A DNA stretch of 64,000 nt from Haloplanus rubicundus (GTDB lineage Archaea; Halobacteriota; Halobacteria; Halobacteriales; Haloferacaceae), in assembly GCF_003342675.1 (NCBI RefSeq), contig NZ_CP031148.1, forward strand, positions 2,914,001 through 2,978,000, read 5' to 3'. The notes beneath the pieces were generated by a model that saw only the letters and a program-made list of their open reading frames with translations, made no database searches and was not told where the DNA came from. This document shows positions 50,850 through 60,942 of the stretch, piece by piece (positions within the stretch are counted from its first letter, which is position 1; each line of letters opens with the position of its first letter). Position numbers and translations under genes: made by a program.

Positions 50850-51266
50850 GTGACCGGGATTCTGCGGCGGGCCAAACGCCCGTTGCTCTATCTGATGGGG
50901 CCGATGTACGCCGTCGCCGGAGCGTTGCACTTCGTCGTGCCGGACCTGTACGTCCAGATCGTCCCACCGATATTCCCGGCGCGGCTCGCACTCGTGTATC
51001 TCTCCGGCCTCGCCGAAATCGCCGTCGGCATCGGGGTACTGCTCCCTCGAACGCGACGGCTGGCGGCGTGGGCGACGGTCGCCGTACTCGTCGCCGTCTT
51101 TCCGGCGAACGTCTACATGGCGACCCACGGCGTCGTCGTCGAGGGACTGCCGGGCGGCGGCGATCCGTCCGCCCTCGTTCGCTGGGGACGGCTGCCGCTG
51201 CAGGCCGTGCTGATCCTCTGGGCGGCCTGGTATACGCGGCCGTTGCCCGAACCGGACCGACGCTGA
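50850..51266 (+). CDS. DoxX family membrane protein
   Basis: 138 residues with four transmembrane helices: LLYLMGPMYAVAGALHFV, ALVYLSGLAEIAVGIGVLL, LAAWATVAVLVAVFPANVYM and RLPLQAVLILWAAWYT. This matches the DoxX/DoxD-like family (including MauE-type). The GTG at 50850 starts the first helix. The stretch between the VTT gene and this one is short and the genes may be co-transcribed. Confidence 0.82.
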   Translation: MTGILRRAKRPLLYLMGPMYAVAGALHFVVPDLYVQIVPPIFPARLALVYLSGLAEIAVGIGVLLPRTRRLAAWATVAVLVAVFPANVYMATHGVVVEGLPGGGDPSALVRWGRLPLQAVLILWAAWYTRPLPEPDRR

Positions 51267-51283
51267 ACGGACGGAACGGGAGG

Positions 51284-51529
51284 TCACCCGCCGCGCCGTC
51301 GATACCAGACCTGCTCGCCGACGGGCGACGCCCCGTCGGCGATGTCCAGTCGCGACAGGACGAGGTCACGGATCGCAAACGTGACCACGAGTTCGACCAC
51401 GGTGTCGTCCGCCGCCGCGACGGTGACGACGCAGTGACCGTCACGGTCCGTGATCGATTCGATGGTCCCCGTCGACCACCGGTCGAGGTCGTGGGTCGGT
51501 CGGCGCGCGTGGATTCGGTCGTGGTGCAT
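51284..51529 (-). CDS. 81-residue hypothetical protein
   Basis: 81 residues beginning MHHDRIHARRPTHDLDRWST, with CVVTVAAADDTVVELVVTFA and a C-terminal basic WYRRRGG. It may be a small beta-barrel or OB-like haloarchaeal DUF (DUF7861-like from memory). No function. Between the DoxX gene and phosphoglycerate mutase. Confidence 0.55.
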   Translation of the reverse strand: MHHDRIHARRPTHDLDRWSTGTIESITDRDGHCVVTVAAADDTVVELVVTFAIRDLVLSRLDIADGASPVGEQVWYRRRGG

Positions 51530-51611
51530 CTCGACACGCCACGCTACGCCGGCTCGACGCTAAAGCCCGGCGGGTGGATCGACGTGTCGCGTCCGCGGGG
51601 TGGCCCGACGA

Positions 51612-53126
<1,515 letters not shown>

Positions 53127-53255
53127 ATCCGAGCGAGGCCATCGGGCGTTAACTACCTGTTGCATCGCGTCTGGAGGGGTGTCCGTGCGAGACGGTCCCC
53201 CCGCCCTGCCGGCGCCATCGGCACGCCTTTGAAGGTCGCTTCGGAACACGCATCC

Positions 53256-54608
53256 ATGTCCACCGACGAGCAGGGACCCGTTCGTGTCGGGGTGCTCTCC
53301 CTACACAACAGCAAGGAGACGAAGGCGATCTTGAACGCGGTCGAGGACCTCGGCCACGAACCGGTGTGGCTCCGGCGCGAGAACACGACGGTCAGCATCG
53401 AGGACAGCGAGGTGACCGTCGATCCGGACGTGGACGTGGTCGCCAACCGCCTCCTACTGTCGACGACGGGCGATCCCGCGGAACTGCTGGGACTGGCGAC
53501 GACGTTCAACCGTATCCGCCCGATGCTGAACGAACCGGACCCGGTGTTGACGGCGATCCACAAGTTCGCGACGGCGGCGACGCTCGCGGACTGGAACATC
53601 AGCGTGCCCGACGCTTTCCTCGGACTGTCGAACGAGCGACTCAACAGCGGCCGGGGACGGTTCGGCGACGTGGGCGTCTACAAGACGGCCATCGGCACGC
53701 ACGGCGGCGGGACGTGGAAGGTCGACCTCACCGAACCGGTCAACCCGCGGGTCGGCAACCGACAGGCGTTCCTACAGGACCTCGTCGAACGCGACGAGAA
53801 CGAACACCGCGACCTCCGGGTGTACGTCGTCGACGACGAAATCGTGGGCGCGATGTACCGCTACGCCCCGGAGGGCGACTGGCGGACCAACGTCGCCCTC
53901 GGCGGCGACGTGGCCGACGCCACCGACGACCTCCCCGACGTGGCAGCAGAGATGGCGCTGTACACCGCGGACGTGATGAATCTCGACTACGCCGGCGTCG
54001 ACCTCATCGAGGGCGAGGACGGCTGGTTCGTCCTCGAAGTCAACCCGACGGCGGGGTTCAAAGGGCTGTACGAGGCCACGGGCACCAGCCCCGCCCCCCA
54101 CGTGGCGAAACTCGCCATCGAGCGCGCCGGCGGGAGCGTCGACGAGGAACGGGTGGAACAGCTCTCGGCCACGCTCGACGACTCGACCCCCTCGTGTAAG
54201 CCCCGCATCACGCCGCCCGAACAGGAGGATCTCCCGGTCATCGGCTACATCGAGGACGTCATCGTCAGCGGGACGAGCGGATCGAAACAGGTGAAGGCCA
54301 AATCCGACACGGGCGCGACGCGGACGAGCATCGACACGGGACTCGCCGCCGACATCGGCGCCGGGCCGATCAAGAGCATGACGCGCGTGAAGTCGGGGAG
54401 CGTCAAGTCGGGGAAGGCGCGACCGGTCGTCGACTTGGTCATCGGCATCGGCGGCACCCAACACACCGTCACCGCGAGCGTCGAGGACCGCGGCCACATG
54501 GACTACCCCCTGTTGCTCGGGCGGGACGTGCTCGAACACTACCGGGTCGACGTGCGGCGACGCGCCGACGACGACGAGCGGAGTAGCGGCGAACTGCTGG
54601 AGGAGTAG
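53256..54608 (+). CDS. RimK-type ATP-grasp / retropepsin-like protease fusion
   Basis: 450 residues. The N-terminal ATP-grasp ligase of the RimK type (about 10-300) has KFATAATLADWNISVPDAFL, VYKTAIGTHGGGTW, DLRVYVVDDEIVGAMYRY and the metal motif LEVNPTAGFKG (260-270). The C-terminal part (about 330-430) is a retropepsin-like aspartyl protease domain, with SDTGATRTSID (Asp351-Thr-Gly-Ala) and LLLGRDVLEHY, matching the ATP-dependent zinc protease/RimB-type family. Together they may add and trim peptide or glutamate tails. A CTTTGAAGG box precedes the ATG by about 26 nt. Confidence 0.88.
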   Translation: MSTDEQGPVRVGVLSLHNSKETKAILNAVEDLGHEPVWLRRENTTVSIEDSEVTVDPDVDVVANRLLLSTTGDPAELLGLATTFNRIRPMLNEPDPVLTAIHKFATAATLADWNISVPDAFLGLSNERLNSGRGRFGDVGVYKTAIGTHGGGTWKVDLTEPVNPRVGNRQAFLQDLVERDENEHRDLRVYVVDDEIVGAMYRYAPEGDWRTNVALGGDVADATDDLPDVAAEMALYTADVMNLDYAGVDLIEGEDGWFVLEVNPTAGFKGLYEATGTSPAPHVAKLAIERAGGSVDEERVEQLSATLDDSTPSCKPRITPPEQEDLPVIGYIEDVIVSGTSGSKQVKAKSDTGATRTSIDTGLAADIGAGPIKSMTRVKSGSVKSGKARPVVDLVIGIGGTQHTVTASVEDRGHMDYPLLLGRDVLEHYRVDVRRRADDDERSSGELLEE

Positions 54609-54646
54609 GAGTAACCTTTTCCGGCTCGTTCCTGAAATCGAGGGCG

Positions 54647-55702
54647 ATGACCCCGCTGGAAATCGGTCTCCGACTGGTGGCCGGCGTCCTTCTCATCCTC
54701 GCGAACGGCTTCTTCGTCGCCATCGAGTTCGCGCTGACGCGCGTCCGCCAGTACCCCGAATCCGAGTTCGACACGCCCGCGCTCGAACGGGCGTGGGAGA
54801 TGACACAGGATCTCGAAATCTACCTCACGAGCTGTCAGGTCGGCATCACCGCCTCCAGCATCGCGGTCGGTATCGTCGCCGAGCCGGCGCTCGCGGCGCT
54901 GTTCGAGCCCTACTTCGCCGGGAGTGCGCTGGCGTCGGTCGGCGCTGGCGCCCTCATCGCGTACGCGATCATCAACCTCCTGCATCTCACCCACGGCGAG
55001 CAGACACCGACGTATCTCGGCGTCGAGCGCTCGAAGTTCGTCTGTCGGTACGGCGCGCGCCCGCTCTACTGGTTCGCGTGGCTCATCTCGCCGATCATGC
55101 ACGTCGGCGACACCGTCGCGAAGGCGACGCTGAAACTGTTCGGCATCGAGATGACCGGCGCGTGGCTGGAGACCGAAGAGCAGGTCATCGAGTCGCGCGC
55201 GGACCTCCGGAACCGCCTCGACTCCCTGCTCGACGAGGGGGACGTACCCGAGGAGCGCCAGGAGGAGGTGCTCAACGCCCTCGCCGTCGGCGAGATGGCG
55301 GTCGCGGAGCTCGTGACCGACCCCGACGACATCGTGGCGCTGTCGGTCGGGGCGTCGGTCGAGGAGAATCTGGCGACGATGCGGGCGACCCCGCACACCC
55401 GCTTCCCGCTCGTCGGCGAGGACCTCGGGGACTTCCGGGGCGTCGTCTACACGCCGTCGGTGCTGACGCATCTGGAGGCGCTGGAGCGGGGCGAGCGGAG
55501 CTTCGAGGACATCGCGGCGGCGCCGATGACGCTCGCGGCGGAGACGAACGTCAGCGACGCCTTCGACCAGTTCCAGGCCCAGGATCAGGAGCTCGCGCTG
55601 GTGCTCGAGGACGGCGACGTCGTCGGCCTCCTGACCGCGACGGACGCGCTGGAGGCCGTGATGGGCGAGCTAGAGGATCCGCTGGACCGGGCGTACGGCT
55701 AA
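54647..55702 (+). CDS. CNNM/CorC family transporter-like protein
   Basis: 351 residues. The N-terminal CNNM transmembrane domain (about 1-180) has RLVAGVLLILANGFFVAIEFALTR and ELTSCQVGITASSIAVGI-like ITASSIAVG, with THGEQTPTYLGVER. Then come two CBS domains (about 210-345), VAELVTDPDDIVALSVGASV and LVLEDGDVVGLLTATDALEA. Related proteins move or regulate magnesium and cobalt. TAACCTTTTCC at 54611-54621 suits a TATA box. Confidence 0.88.
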   Translation: MTPLEIGLRLVAGVLLILANGFFVAIEFALTRVRQYPESEFDTPALERAWEMTQDLEIYLTSCQVGITASSIAVGIVAEPALAALFEPYFAGSALASVGAGALIAYAIINLLHLTHGEQTPTYLGVERSKFVCRYGARPLYWFAWLISPIMHVGDTVAKATLKLFGIEMTGAWLETEEQVIESRADLRNRLDSLLDEGDVPEERQEEVLNALAVGEMAVAELVTDPDDIVALSVGASVEENLATMRATPHTRFPLVGEDLGDFRGVVYTPSVLTHLEALERGERSFEDIAAAPMTLAAETNVSDAFDQFQAQDQELALVLEDGDVVGLLTATDALEAVMGELEDPLDRAYG

Positions 55703-56310
55703 CGCTCCCGCACCTCGTCGACCGAGTCGGCGACGTCCTCCTCGATCCGCCACAGGTAGAGGCTGGCGTAACTCCGGTACGGCGCCCACTGCTCCGCGCG
55801 GTCGACCATCGCCTCCCGGTCGATGTCGCCGTACAGCGCCCGCATCCCCTTCCGAATCCCGAGGTCGCCGACCGGGAACACGTCGGGGCGGCCGAGCGAG
55901 AACAGGAGTTGCATCCGCGCGGTCCAGTCCCCGACCCCGGTGATCGAGGTGAGTTCGTCGATCACGGCGTCGTCGTCCACCCCCGCGAACGAGTCGACCG
56001 TGTAGCCGCGGTCACGGAAGGCCTCGGCGACGTTGTTGACGTACCGCGTCTTCTGCCGGGAGAGCCCCGCGTCGCGGAGGGTGGCGTCGTCCGCGGCCAA
56101 GACGCCGGCAGGCGTCACGTCGACGGCTTCGAAGAGTCGCTCACGGGTCGCTGCGGCGGACGCCATCGACACCTGCTGGCGGAGAACCGAGACGACGAAG
56201 CGGGCGAAGAAGTCGTCCGCGGGCTCGATGGCGAGGGGACCGTGGCGCTCGATCAGCGGCCGGAGGTCGGGGTCGGCCCGCAGCGCGGCGATGGCGTCGG
56301 CGTCGTTCAT
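55699..56310 (-). CDS. HhH-GPD DNA glycosylase (AlkA-like)
   Basis: 203 residues of the helix-hairpin-helix-GPD superfamily. The hairpin is SITGVGDWTARMQLLFSL (about 122-140), with GRPDVFPVGDLGIRKGM holding the catalytic Asp. FFARFVVSVLRQQVSMASAA is the family's characteristic helix. No C-terminal 4Fe-4S motif is present, so it is 3-methyladenine type rather than EndoIII. Overlaps the CNNM gene stop by 4 bp. Confidence 0.9.
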   Translation of the reverse strand: MNDADAIAALRADPDLRPLIERHGPLAIEPADDFFARFVVSVLRQQVSMASAAATRERLFEAVDVTPAGVLAADDATLRDAGLSRQKTRYVNNVAEAFRDRGYTVDSFAGVDDDAVIDELTSITGVGDWTARMQLLFSLGRPDVFPVGDLGIRKGMRALYGDIDREAMVDRAEQWAPYRSYASLYLWRIEEDVADSVDEVRER

Positions 56311-56435
56311 GTCGGCCGTGAGCGGCCTACGGGCATAAGGGATCGGCCGGGAACGCGGGTGCTCTTCCACCCCCTCATAAGGGCGTTATAGGATTAAGCT
56401 ACAGACCGATGGCGATAGGCGCCCACCATTCAGTC

Positions 56436-56585
56436 ATGGTACAGCGGAGTCACGCCGACGGTCGAAGCAACGCAACCGAACCGAAATTCTACCTTCCCGC
56501 CGGGCCGGCTACGTCGTTCGTCGCCGACCGGGCGACGTCCGTCTGGGCGGCGCTGTTCAACCACGGCGTCGAAACGTCGGGGTAG
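56436..56585 (+). CDS. 49-residue hypothetical protein upstream of Bat regulator
   Basis: MVQRSHADGRSNATEPKFYL begins a 49-residue peptide ending NHGVETSG with a hydrophobic-aromatic middle (FYLPAGPATSFVADRATSVW). It precedes the Bat-type gene by 88 bp. ATG at 56409 in the same frame is an alternative start. GGATTAAGC at 56391-56399 may be its TATA box, about 37 nt before the ATG. Real coding status is unclear. Confidence 0.35.
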   Translation: MVQRSHADGRSNATEPKFYLPAGPATSFVADRATSVWAALFNHGVETSG

Positions 56586-56673
56586 GTTCGAGAACGGTGT
56601 TCGCGGCGGCGACGAGCACGACCAACCGACCCGTATCAATTAAGCCGCCACGCGGCGACCGGTCGGTAGCGAG

Positions 56674-57339
56674 ATGAGCGACGTTAAAGCGGTCGTCCGA
56701 GTCGAGCACCCCGACATAGTGCTCACGGGAGCGGTTACCCACGACCGAAGTTCGGAAGTCAAGTCGGTGTCGGAGGCGGGAACCGACCCGACGTCGGGGA
56801 AGTTCTTCTATCACATCGAGTCGGCCGACTTCCGTCAGTTCGAGGACGGATTACGGACGGATAGTACCGTCGGCGAGTTCGAACGGGTGATCGAAATCGG
56901 GGCGGAGAAGGCGATTTACAGCATCGAGTACACCGACGACGCGAAGATCCTCTCACCGGTGATTTCGGCCGCGAACGGCGTCATCCTCGACATGGAAAAC
57001 GACGGGCGCGCCTGGATTCTGACGGTGTGGATGCCCGAGCGAACGGATCTGGTGCAGCTCTGGGACTACGCACAGGGGAACGACATCGACATCGAGCTAC
57101 TGCGCGTGAACGAATACGACGGCTTGGGTGAGACGGACGCCGGACTGACCGAGAGCCAGCGAGAAGCCCTCCTCGTCGCAGTCGAAGCCGGGTACTTCGA
57201 AGAACCACGCAACGCGACGCTCGGCGACGTCGCCGCTGCGCTCGACATCTCCCAACCCGCAGCCAGCGGTCTCCTTCGACGTGGCATCAAGCGACTCGTC
57301 GTCTCGTCCCTGATGGACGCCGGTGACGGGACGAATTGA
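56674..57339 (+). CDS. Bat/HTH-10 family transcriptional regulator
   Basis: 221 residues. The N-terminal alpha/beta sensor-like domain (about 1-145) contains DILSPVISAANGVILDMEND-like sequence; the C-terminal HTH_10 (about 155-210) has LTESQREALLVAVEAGYFEE, ATLGDVAAALDISQPAASGL and RRGIKRLV. This is the bacterio-opsin activator class widespread in haloarchaea; target unknown. CAATTAAGCC at 56636-56645 lies about 30 nt before the ATG. Confidence 0.88.
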   Translation: MSDVKAVVRVEHPDIVLTGAVTHDRSSEVKSVSEAGTDPTSGKFFYHIESADFRQFEDGLRTDSTVGEFERVIEIGAEKAIYSIEYTDDAKILSPVISAANGVILDMENDGRAWILTVWMPERTDLVQLWDYAQGNDIDIELLRVNEYDGLGETDAGLTESQREALLVAVEAGYFEEPRNATLGDVAAALDISQPAASGLLRRGIKRLVVSSLMDAGDGTN

Positions 57340-57395
57340 TCGCCACGACGCCGTGCGGTGGCAACCGGGAACACGATTCTCACCGTCGCGTGCCG

Positions 57396-58073
57396 CTACT
57401 CCCCGCTGGGCGCCAGCGGATCGAACCGCTCCGGGCGGTCGAAGACGCGGTCCGCGAGGTAGACGGCCCCGACCGAGAGGAGTAGCGTCGCGAGGATCAG
57501 GGGGATGCCGGGATCGTAGCGAAGCGGCGGATGGTAGCCGAAGGCGTAGTCGAAGACGTCGTTGACGAGGAGCGCGACGAGCGCGAGCTTGAGCGCGCGG
57601 TCGGTCGTCCGACCGTAGTAGGGGATGGCGAAGGCCTCGACGACGAACAACAGGTGAGTGAGCATGATCCCCCAGTAGTTCCAGAGGGCGCCCGGGGCGC
57701 CGACGTACTGACCGGGGTGGAGGTTGAGGGCGACGACGGTCCAGAGGCCGTACTTGACGAGCCAGACGAACGCGAACGTATGGAGGTAGGCCAGCGGGGT
57801 GTTGGTCGGGGCGTCGCGGACGCGACGGGCGTTCCCGAGGAGGGGAAGAAGCGTCGCGAGCGAGAGCGTCGCCAGCGCGAGCGCGGTAGGCGAGTCGCCG
57901 AAGAGCGGGTAGAGGAAGGTCGGCAGGTCGGCGAAGGAGGGATCGGCGTGGACGTAGAAACTGATGCCGACGAGGAAGGCGGCGCCGTTGGCGACCAAGA
58001 GCATCGAGAGGCTGGGCGCGTTGCCGAGGTAGTACTCCACGTAGCGCCCGAGGTCGAGCGAAACCGTGACCAT
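57396..58073 (-). CDS. DUF1405 family membrane protein
   Basis: 225 residues, six predicted transmembrane helices, including SMLLVANGAAFLVGISFYVH, ALALATLSLATLLPLLGNAR and GALWNYWGIMLTHLLFVVEA. DUF1405 proteins are conserved in archaea and Firmicutes without a known role. The first helix follows LGRYVEYYLGNAP. ATTTTACC on the minus strand (58095-58103) is a likely TATA box. Confidence 0.82.
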   Translation of the reverse strand: MVTVSLDLGRYVEYYLGNAPSLSMLLVANGAAFLVGISFYVHADPSFADLPTFLYPLFGDSPTALALATLSLATLLPLLGNARRVRDAPTNTPLAYLHTFAFVWLVKYGLWTVVALNLHPGQYVGAPGALWNYWGIMLTHLLFVVEAFAIPYYGRTTDRALKLALVALLVNDVFDYAFGYHPPLRYDPGIPLILATLLLSVGAVYLADRVFDRPERFDPLAPSGE

Positions 58074-58160
58074 CGATCACTTCGTGGATCGGTCGAAGGT
58101 AAAATCTGTCGTGCGGCGGAGGTTGAATGGTTTAAGTGGCCGCCTCGCGGAAGGACCGAC

Positions 58161-59159
58161 ATGGATTCGGACGCGGCCTTCACGTACAACGGCGGGAAGG
58201 TCGCCCCCGGCGAGCGGCAGAACCTCCGGTACGGCATCAGCGAGACGTATCTCGGCGATCCGGTGCGGATTCCGGTGACCATCGTCAACGGCGAGCGCGA
58301 CGGGCCGACGGTGTTCCTGTCGGCGGCCGCCCACGGCGACGAACTCAACGGCATCGAGGTGGTACGGGAGGTGGCCTTCGAGTGGGACCTGGACGACCTC
58401 GCGGGCACCATCGTCTGTCTGCCCGTCCTGAACGTCCAGGGCTTTCTCACCCAGCAGCGGTATCTCCCCATCTACGACCGCGACCTCAATCGATCCTTTC
58501 CCGGCGACCCGTCCTCGACGAGCGCGAAGCGGATGGCTCACGCCATCTTTCGGAACTTCATCGCGCCCTGTGATCTCGGCATCGACTTCCACACCTCGAC
58601 GCGAGGGCGGACGAACATGTTACACGTGCGCGCGGACACGGAAGACGACGCGGTGTCGCGGCTCGCTTTCGCCTTCGGGGCGAGCGTCGTCGTCGACGGC
58701 GCGGGGAGCGACGGGACGCTCCGTGGGGAGGCGACCCGCGCGGGCGTCCCGACCATCACGGTCGAGATGGGGCAGGCCCACCGGTTCGAACGCCGCCTCA
58801 TCGACGACGCCCTCGACGGCGTGGAGAGCGTGTTCGCGGAGTACGGCCTCCAGCCGGGGCCGGTCCGCTGGCCGGGATGGCGAACGGTCGTGACGGAGAA
58901 GACGTGGATACGGGCGGACGCGGGCGGCATCGTCGACATGCACTACGACCGGGGGAGCCTCGTCCACGAGGGCGAGCGCATCTGTACGATCACCGATCCG
59001 TTCAAGGCCGACGGGGTGCCGGTCGAGGCACCCTTCACCGGCGTCCTGATCGGTCTCCTCGAGAATCCGGTGGTGTACCCGGGCAATCCGATCTGTCATC
59101 TCGCGGAACTCGACGCGGAGACGGCGCGGATCGTCGACCGCCGACAGACGGATCGATGA
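58161..59159 (+). CDS. Succinylglutamate desuccinylase/aspartoacylase family protein
   Basis: 332 residues, zinc carboxypeptidase-like fold. Zn ligands are His58 and Glu61 in AAAHGDELNG, with DLGIDFHTSTRGRTNM as the second histidine motif. A catalytic Glu is in ITVEMGQAHRFE. The C-terminal beta domain (about 235-325) has TEKTWIRADAGGIVDMHYDR and a hammerhead-like end. Hydrolyses an N-acyl or related amide; substrate unknown. GTTTAAG at 58130-58136 is a TATA box about 27 nt before the ATG. Confidence 0.85.
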   Translation: MDSDAAFTYNGGKVAPGERQNLRYGISETYLGDPVRIPVTIVNGERDGPTVFLSAAAHGDELNGIEVVREVAFEWDLDDLAGTIVCLPVLNVQGFLTQQRYLPIYDRDLNRSFPGDPSSTSAKRMAHAIFRNFIAPCDLGIDFHTSTRGRTNMLHVRADTEDDAVSRLAFAFGASVVVDGAGSDGTLRGEATRAGVPTITVEMGQAHRFERRLIDDALDGVESVFAEYGLQPGPVRWPGWRTVVTEKTWIRADAGGIVDMHYDRGSLVHEGERICTITDPFKADGVPVEAPFTGVLIGLLENPVVYPGNPICHLAELDAETARIVDRRQTDR

Positions 59160-59247
59160 TCGACGGAATCGGCGGCCAGCGACGCCGCGAGCGCCCGCGA
59201 GCGGTACGTAACTTCTATACGATCACGGTCCCGAGAGCCGGACGAGC

Positions 59248-59676
59248 ATGAGTCAGTCCTACGATCGAGGCCTCATCGAGGATTTCGGCCGGTGGCGGGA
59301 ATTCTCGGCCGGCATGTGGGCCTGGATTTTTCATAAGTTCACCGGGTGGGTGTTGATCGGCTATCTGTTCACCCACATCGCCGTGCTGAGTACGGCCCTC
59401 ACGTCGGCGAGCGCCGATCCCGCGACGGTCGCGGCGAATCAGGACCTCTACACGCAGACGATCCAGGCGCTGGAGAGTCTGCTGGTGGTCCGCCTCCTCG
59501 AAGTCGGGTTGCTCGCGGTCGCCGTGTTCCACATCCTGAACGGGACGCGCCTCCTGCTGGTCGACCTCGGAATCGGCCTCGGCACGCAGGACCGGAGCTT
59601 CTACGCGTCACTGATACTGACGGGCGCCATCGTCGTCGCGAGCATCCCGACCTTCCTCGCGGGGGTGTCGCTCTGA
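59248..59676 (+). CDS. sdhC: Succinate dehydrogenase cytochrome b subunit
   Basis: 142 residues with three transmembrane helices: [20 protein letters not shown] (with the heme-related His), [20 protein letters not shown] and [20 protein letters not shown]. It forms the membrane anchor of succinate:quinone oxidoreductase. TTCTATAC at 59213-59220 is a TATA box about 29 nt before the ATG. It is the first gene of sdhCDBA; the next gene starts at the overlapping TGATG. Confidence 0.94.
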   Translation: MSQSYDRGLIEDFGRWREFSAGMWAWIFHKFTGWVLIGYLFTHIAVLSTALTSASADPATVAANQDLYTQTIQALESLLVVRLLEVGLLAVAVFHILNGTRLLLVDLGIGLGTQDRSFYASLILTGAIVVASIPTFLAGVSL

Positions 59677-60056
59677 TGGCCGAGCGCTACTCCTCGTTCC
59701 GAGCGGGCGGGCGGCTGTGGCTCTGGCAGCGCATCACCGCCGCCTTCCTCGTCGTCGTGCTCGCCTTCCACTTTTTCCTCCTCCATTTCGTCCACCACGC
59801 CGACGAGGTGACGTTCGCGATGAGCGCCGGCCGGATGGAGACGTGGAGCTACTACTCGCTGATGATCCTCTTTCTGGTGACCGCGACGTTCCACGGCGTC
59901 AACGGCGTCTACAACGCCCTGATCAACGCCGGCCTGACCGGTGTCAAGCGACAGGCCGTCAAAGTCGTCCTCGGCGTCGCGAGCCTCCTCCTGCTGGTGC
60001 AGGGGTTCAGAACCGCGAACGCGTGGGCCGGCATCGACCTCCTCCCAATCCTATGA
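59676..60056 (+). CDS. sdhD: Succinate dehydrogenase membrane anchor subunit
   Basis: 126 residues, three transmembrane helices with RITAAFLVVVLAFHFFLLHF (His-rich) and WSYYSLMILFLVTATFHGVN. Starts inside the stop of sdhC (TGATG) and its own stop overlaps the sdhB ATG (ATGA), so the three genes are translationally linked. Confidence 0.94.
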   Translation: MAERYSSFRAGGRLWLWQRITAAFLVVVLAFHFFLLHFVHHADEVTFAMSAGRMETWSYYSLMILFLVTATFHGVNGVYNALINAGLTGVKRQAVKVVLGVASLLLLVQGFRTANAWAGIDLLPIL

Positions 60057-60940
60057 GTACGCAACGACAACAACCCGAGACCGAAACCGAGACGGAGAGT
60101 ACGGAAAGCGAGGGTGAGACGGCCCAGGAGCGCCGCCTCGACGAGAAACGTCGGCGGGCCGAGGAGCGCGAACGCAAGCGCGTCGAGGCCGAGGAACGCG
60201 CCGCGGCGGACGCGGAACGCTACCACCTGAAGGTGTTCCGCTACGACCCCGAGGTGGAGGGGAAACAGGAGCCGCGCTTCGACGACTTCCACGTCCCCTA
60301 CGAACCGGGGATGACGGTACTGGACGCACTCATCTACGCGCGCGACCAGTTCGACGCCAGCCTCACCTTCCGGCACTCGTGTCGACAGGCCATCTGTGGC
60401 TCGGACGCCCTCTTCGTCAACGGCTCCCAGCGGCTCGGCTGTCAGACCCAGCTTTCGGACCTCGATCAGCCGGTACGGATCGAACCCCTTCCCCACTCGG
60501 AGGTGGTGAAGGACCTGGTCGTCGACATGGAACACTTCTACGACCAGATGGAGTCGGTCGAGCCGTACTTCCAGACGGAGAACCGGCCCGAGGGAGAGCT
60601 GGAAGAACAGCGACAGAGCCGGGAAAACAGGGAGAAGATCAAGAAGTCGACCCGGTGTATCTGGTGTGGCGCGTGCATGTCCTCGTGTAACATCGCGGCG
60701 GGCGACAACGAGTATCTCGGGCCGGCGGCCATCAACAAGGCCTACCGGTTCGCGATGGACGAGCGGGAAGGCGAGGACATGAAACAGCGACGTCTGGAGA
60801 TCATCGAGCAGGAACACGGCGTCTGGCGGTGCCAGACGCAGTTCTCGTGTACCGAGGTGTGTCCGAAGGACATCCCCCTGACCGAGCACATCCAGGAGCT
60901 GAAACGCGAGGCAGTCAAGAGCAACCTGAAGTTCTGGTAA
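60053..60940 (+). CDS. sdhB: Succinate dehydrogenase iron-sulfur subunit
   Basis: 295 residues. The 2Fe-2S cluster Cys are in SCRQAICGSDALFVNG and RLGCQTQ; the second part has CIWCGACMSSCN and CTEVCPKDIPL for 4Fe-4S and 3Fe-4S clusters. An unusual Glu/Arg/Lys-rich N-terminal extension of about 60 residues precedes the domain; similar extensions occur in other haloarchaea. Passes electrons from SdhA to the quinone site. Confidence 0.96.
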   Translation: MSTQRQQPETETETESTESEGETAQERRLDEKRRRAEERERKRVEAEERAAADAERYHLKVFRYDPEVEGKQEPRFDDFHVPYEPGMTVLDALIYARDQFDASLTFRHSCRQAICGSDALFVNGSQRLGCQTQLSDLDQPVRIEPLPHSEVVKDLVVDMEHFYDQMESVEPYFQTENRPEGELEEQRQSRENREKIKKSTRCIWCGACMSSCNIAAGDNEYLGPAAINKAYRFAMDEREGEDMKQRRLEIIEQEHGVWRCQTQFSCTEVCPKDIPLTEHIQELKREAVKSNLKFW

Positions 60941-60942
60941 CC

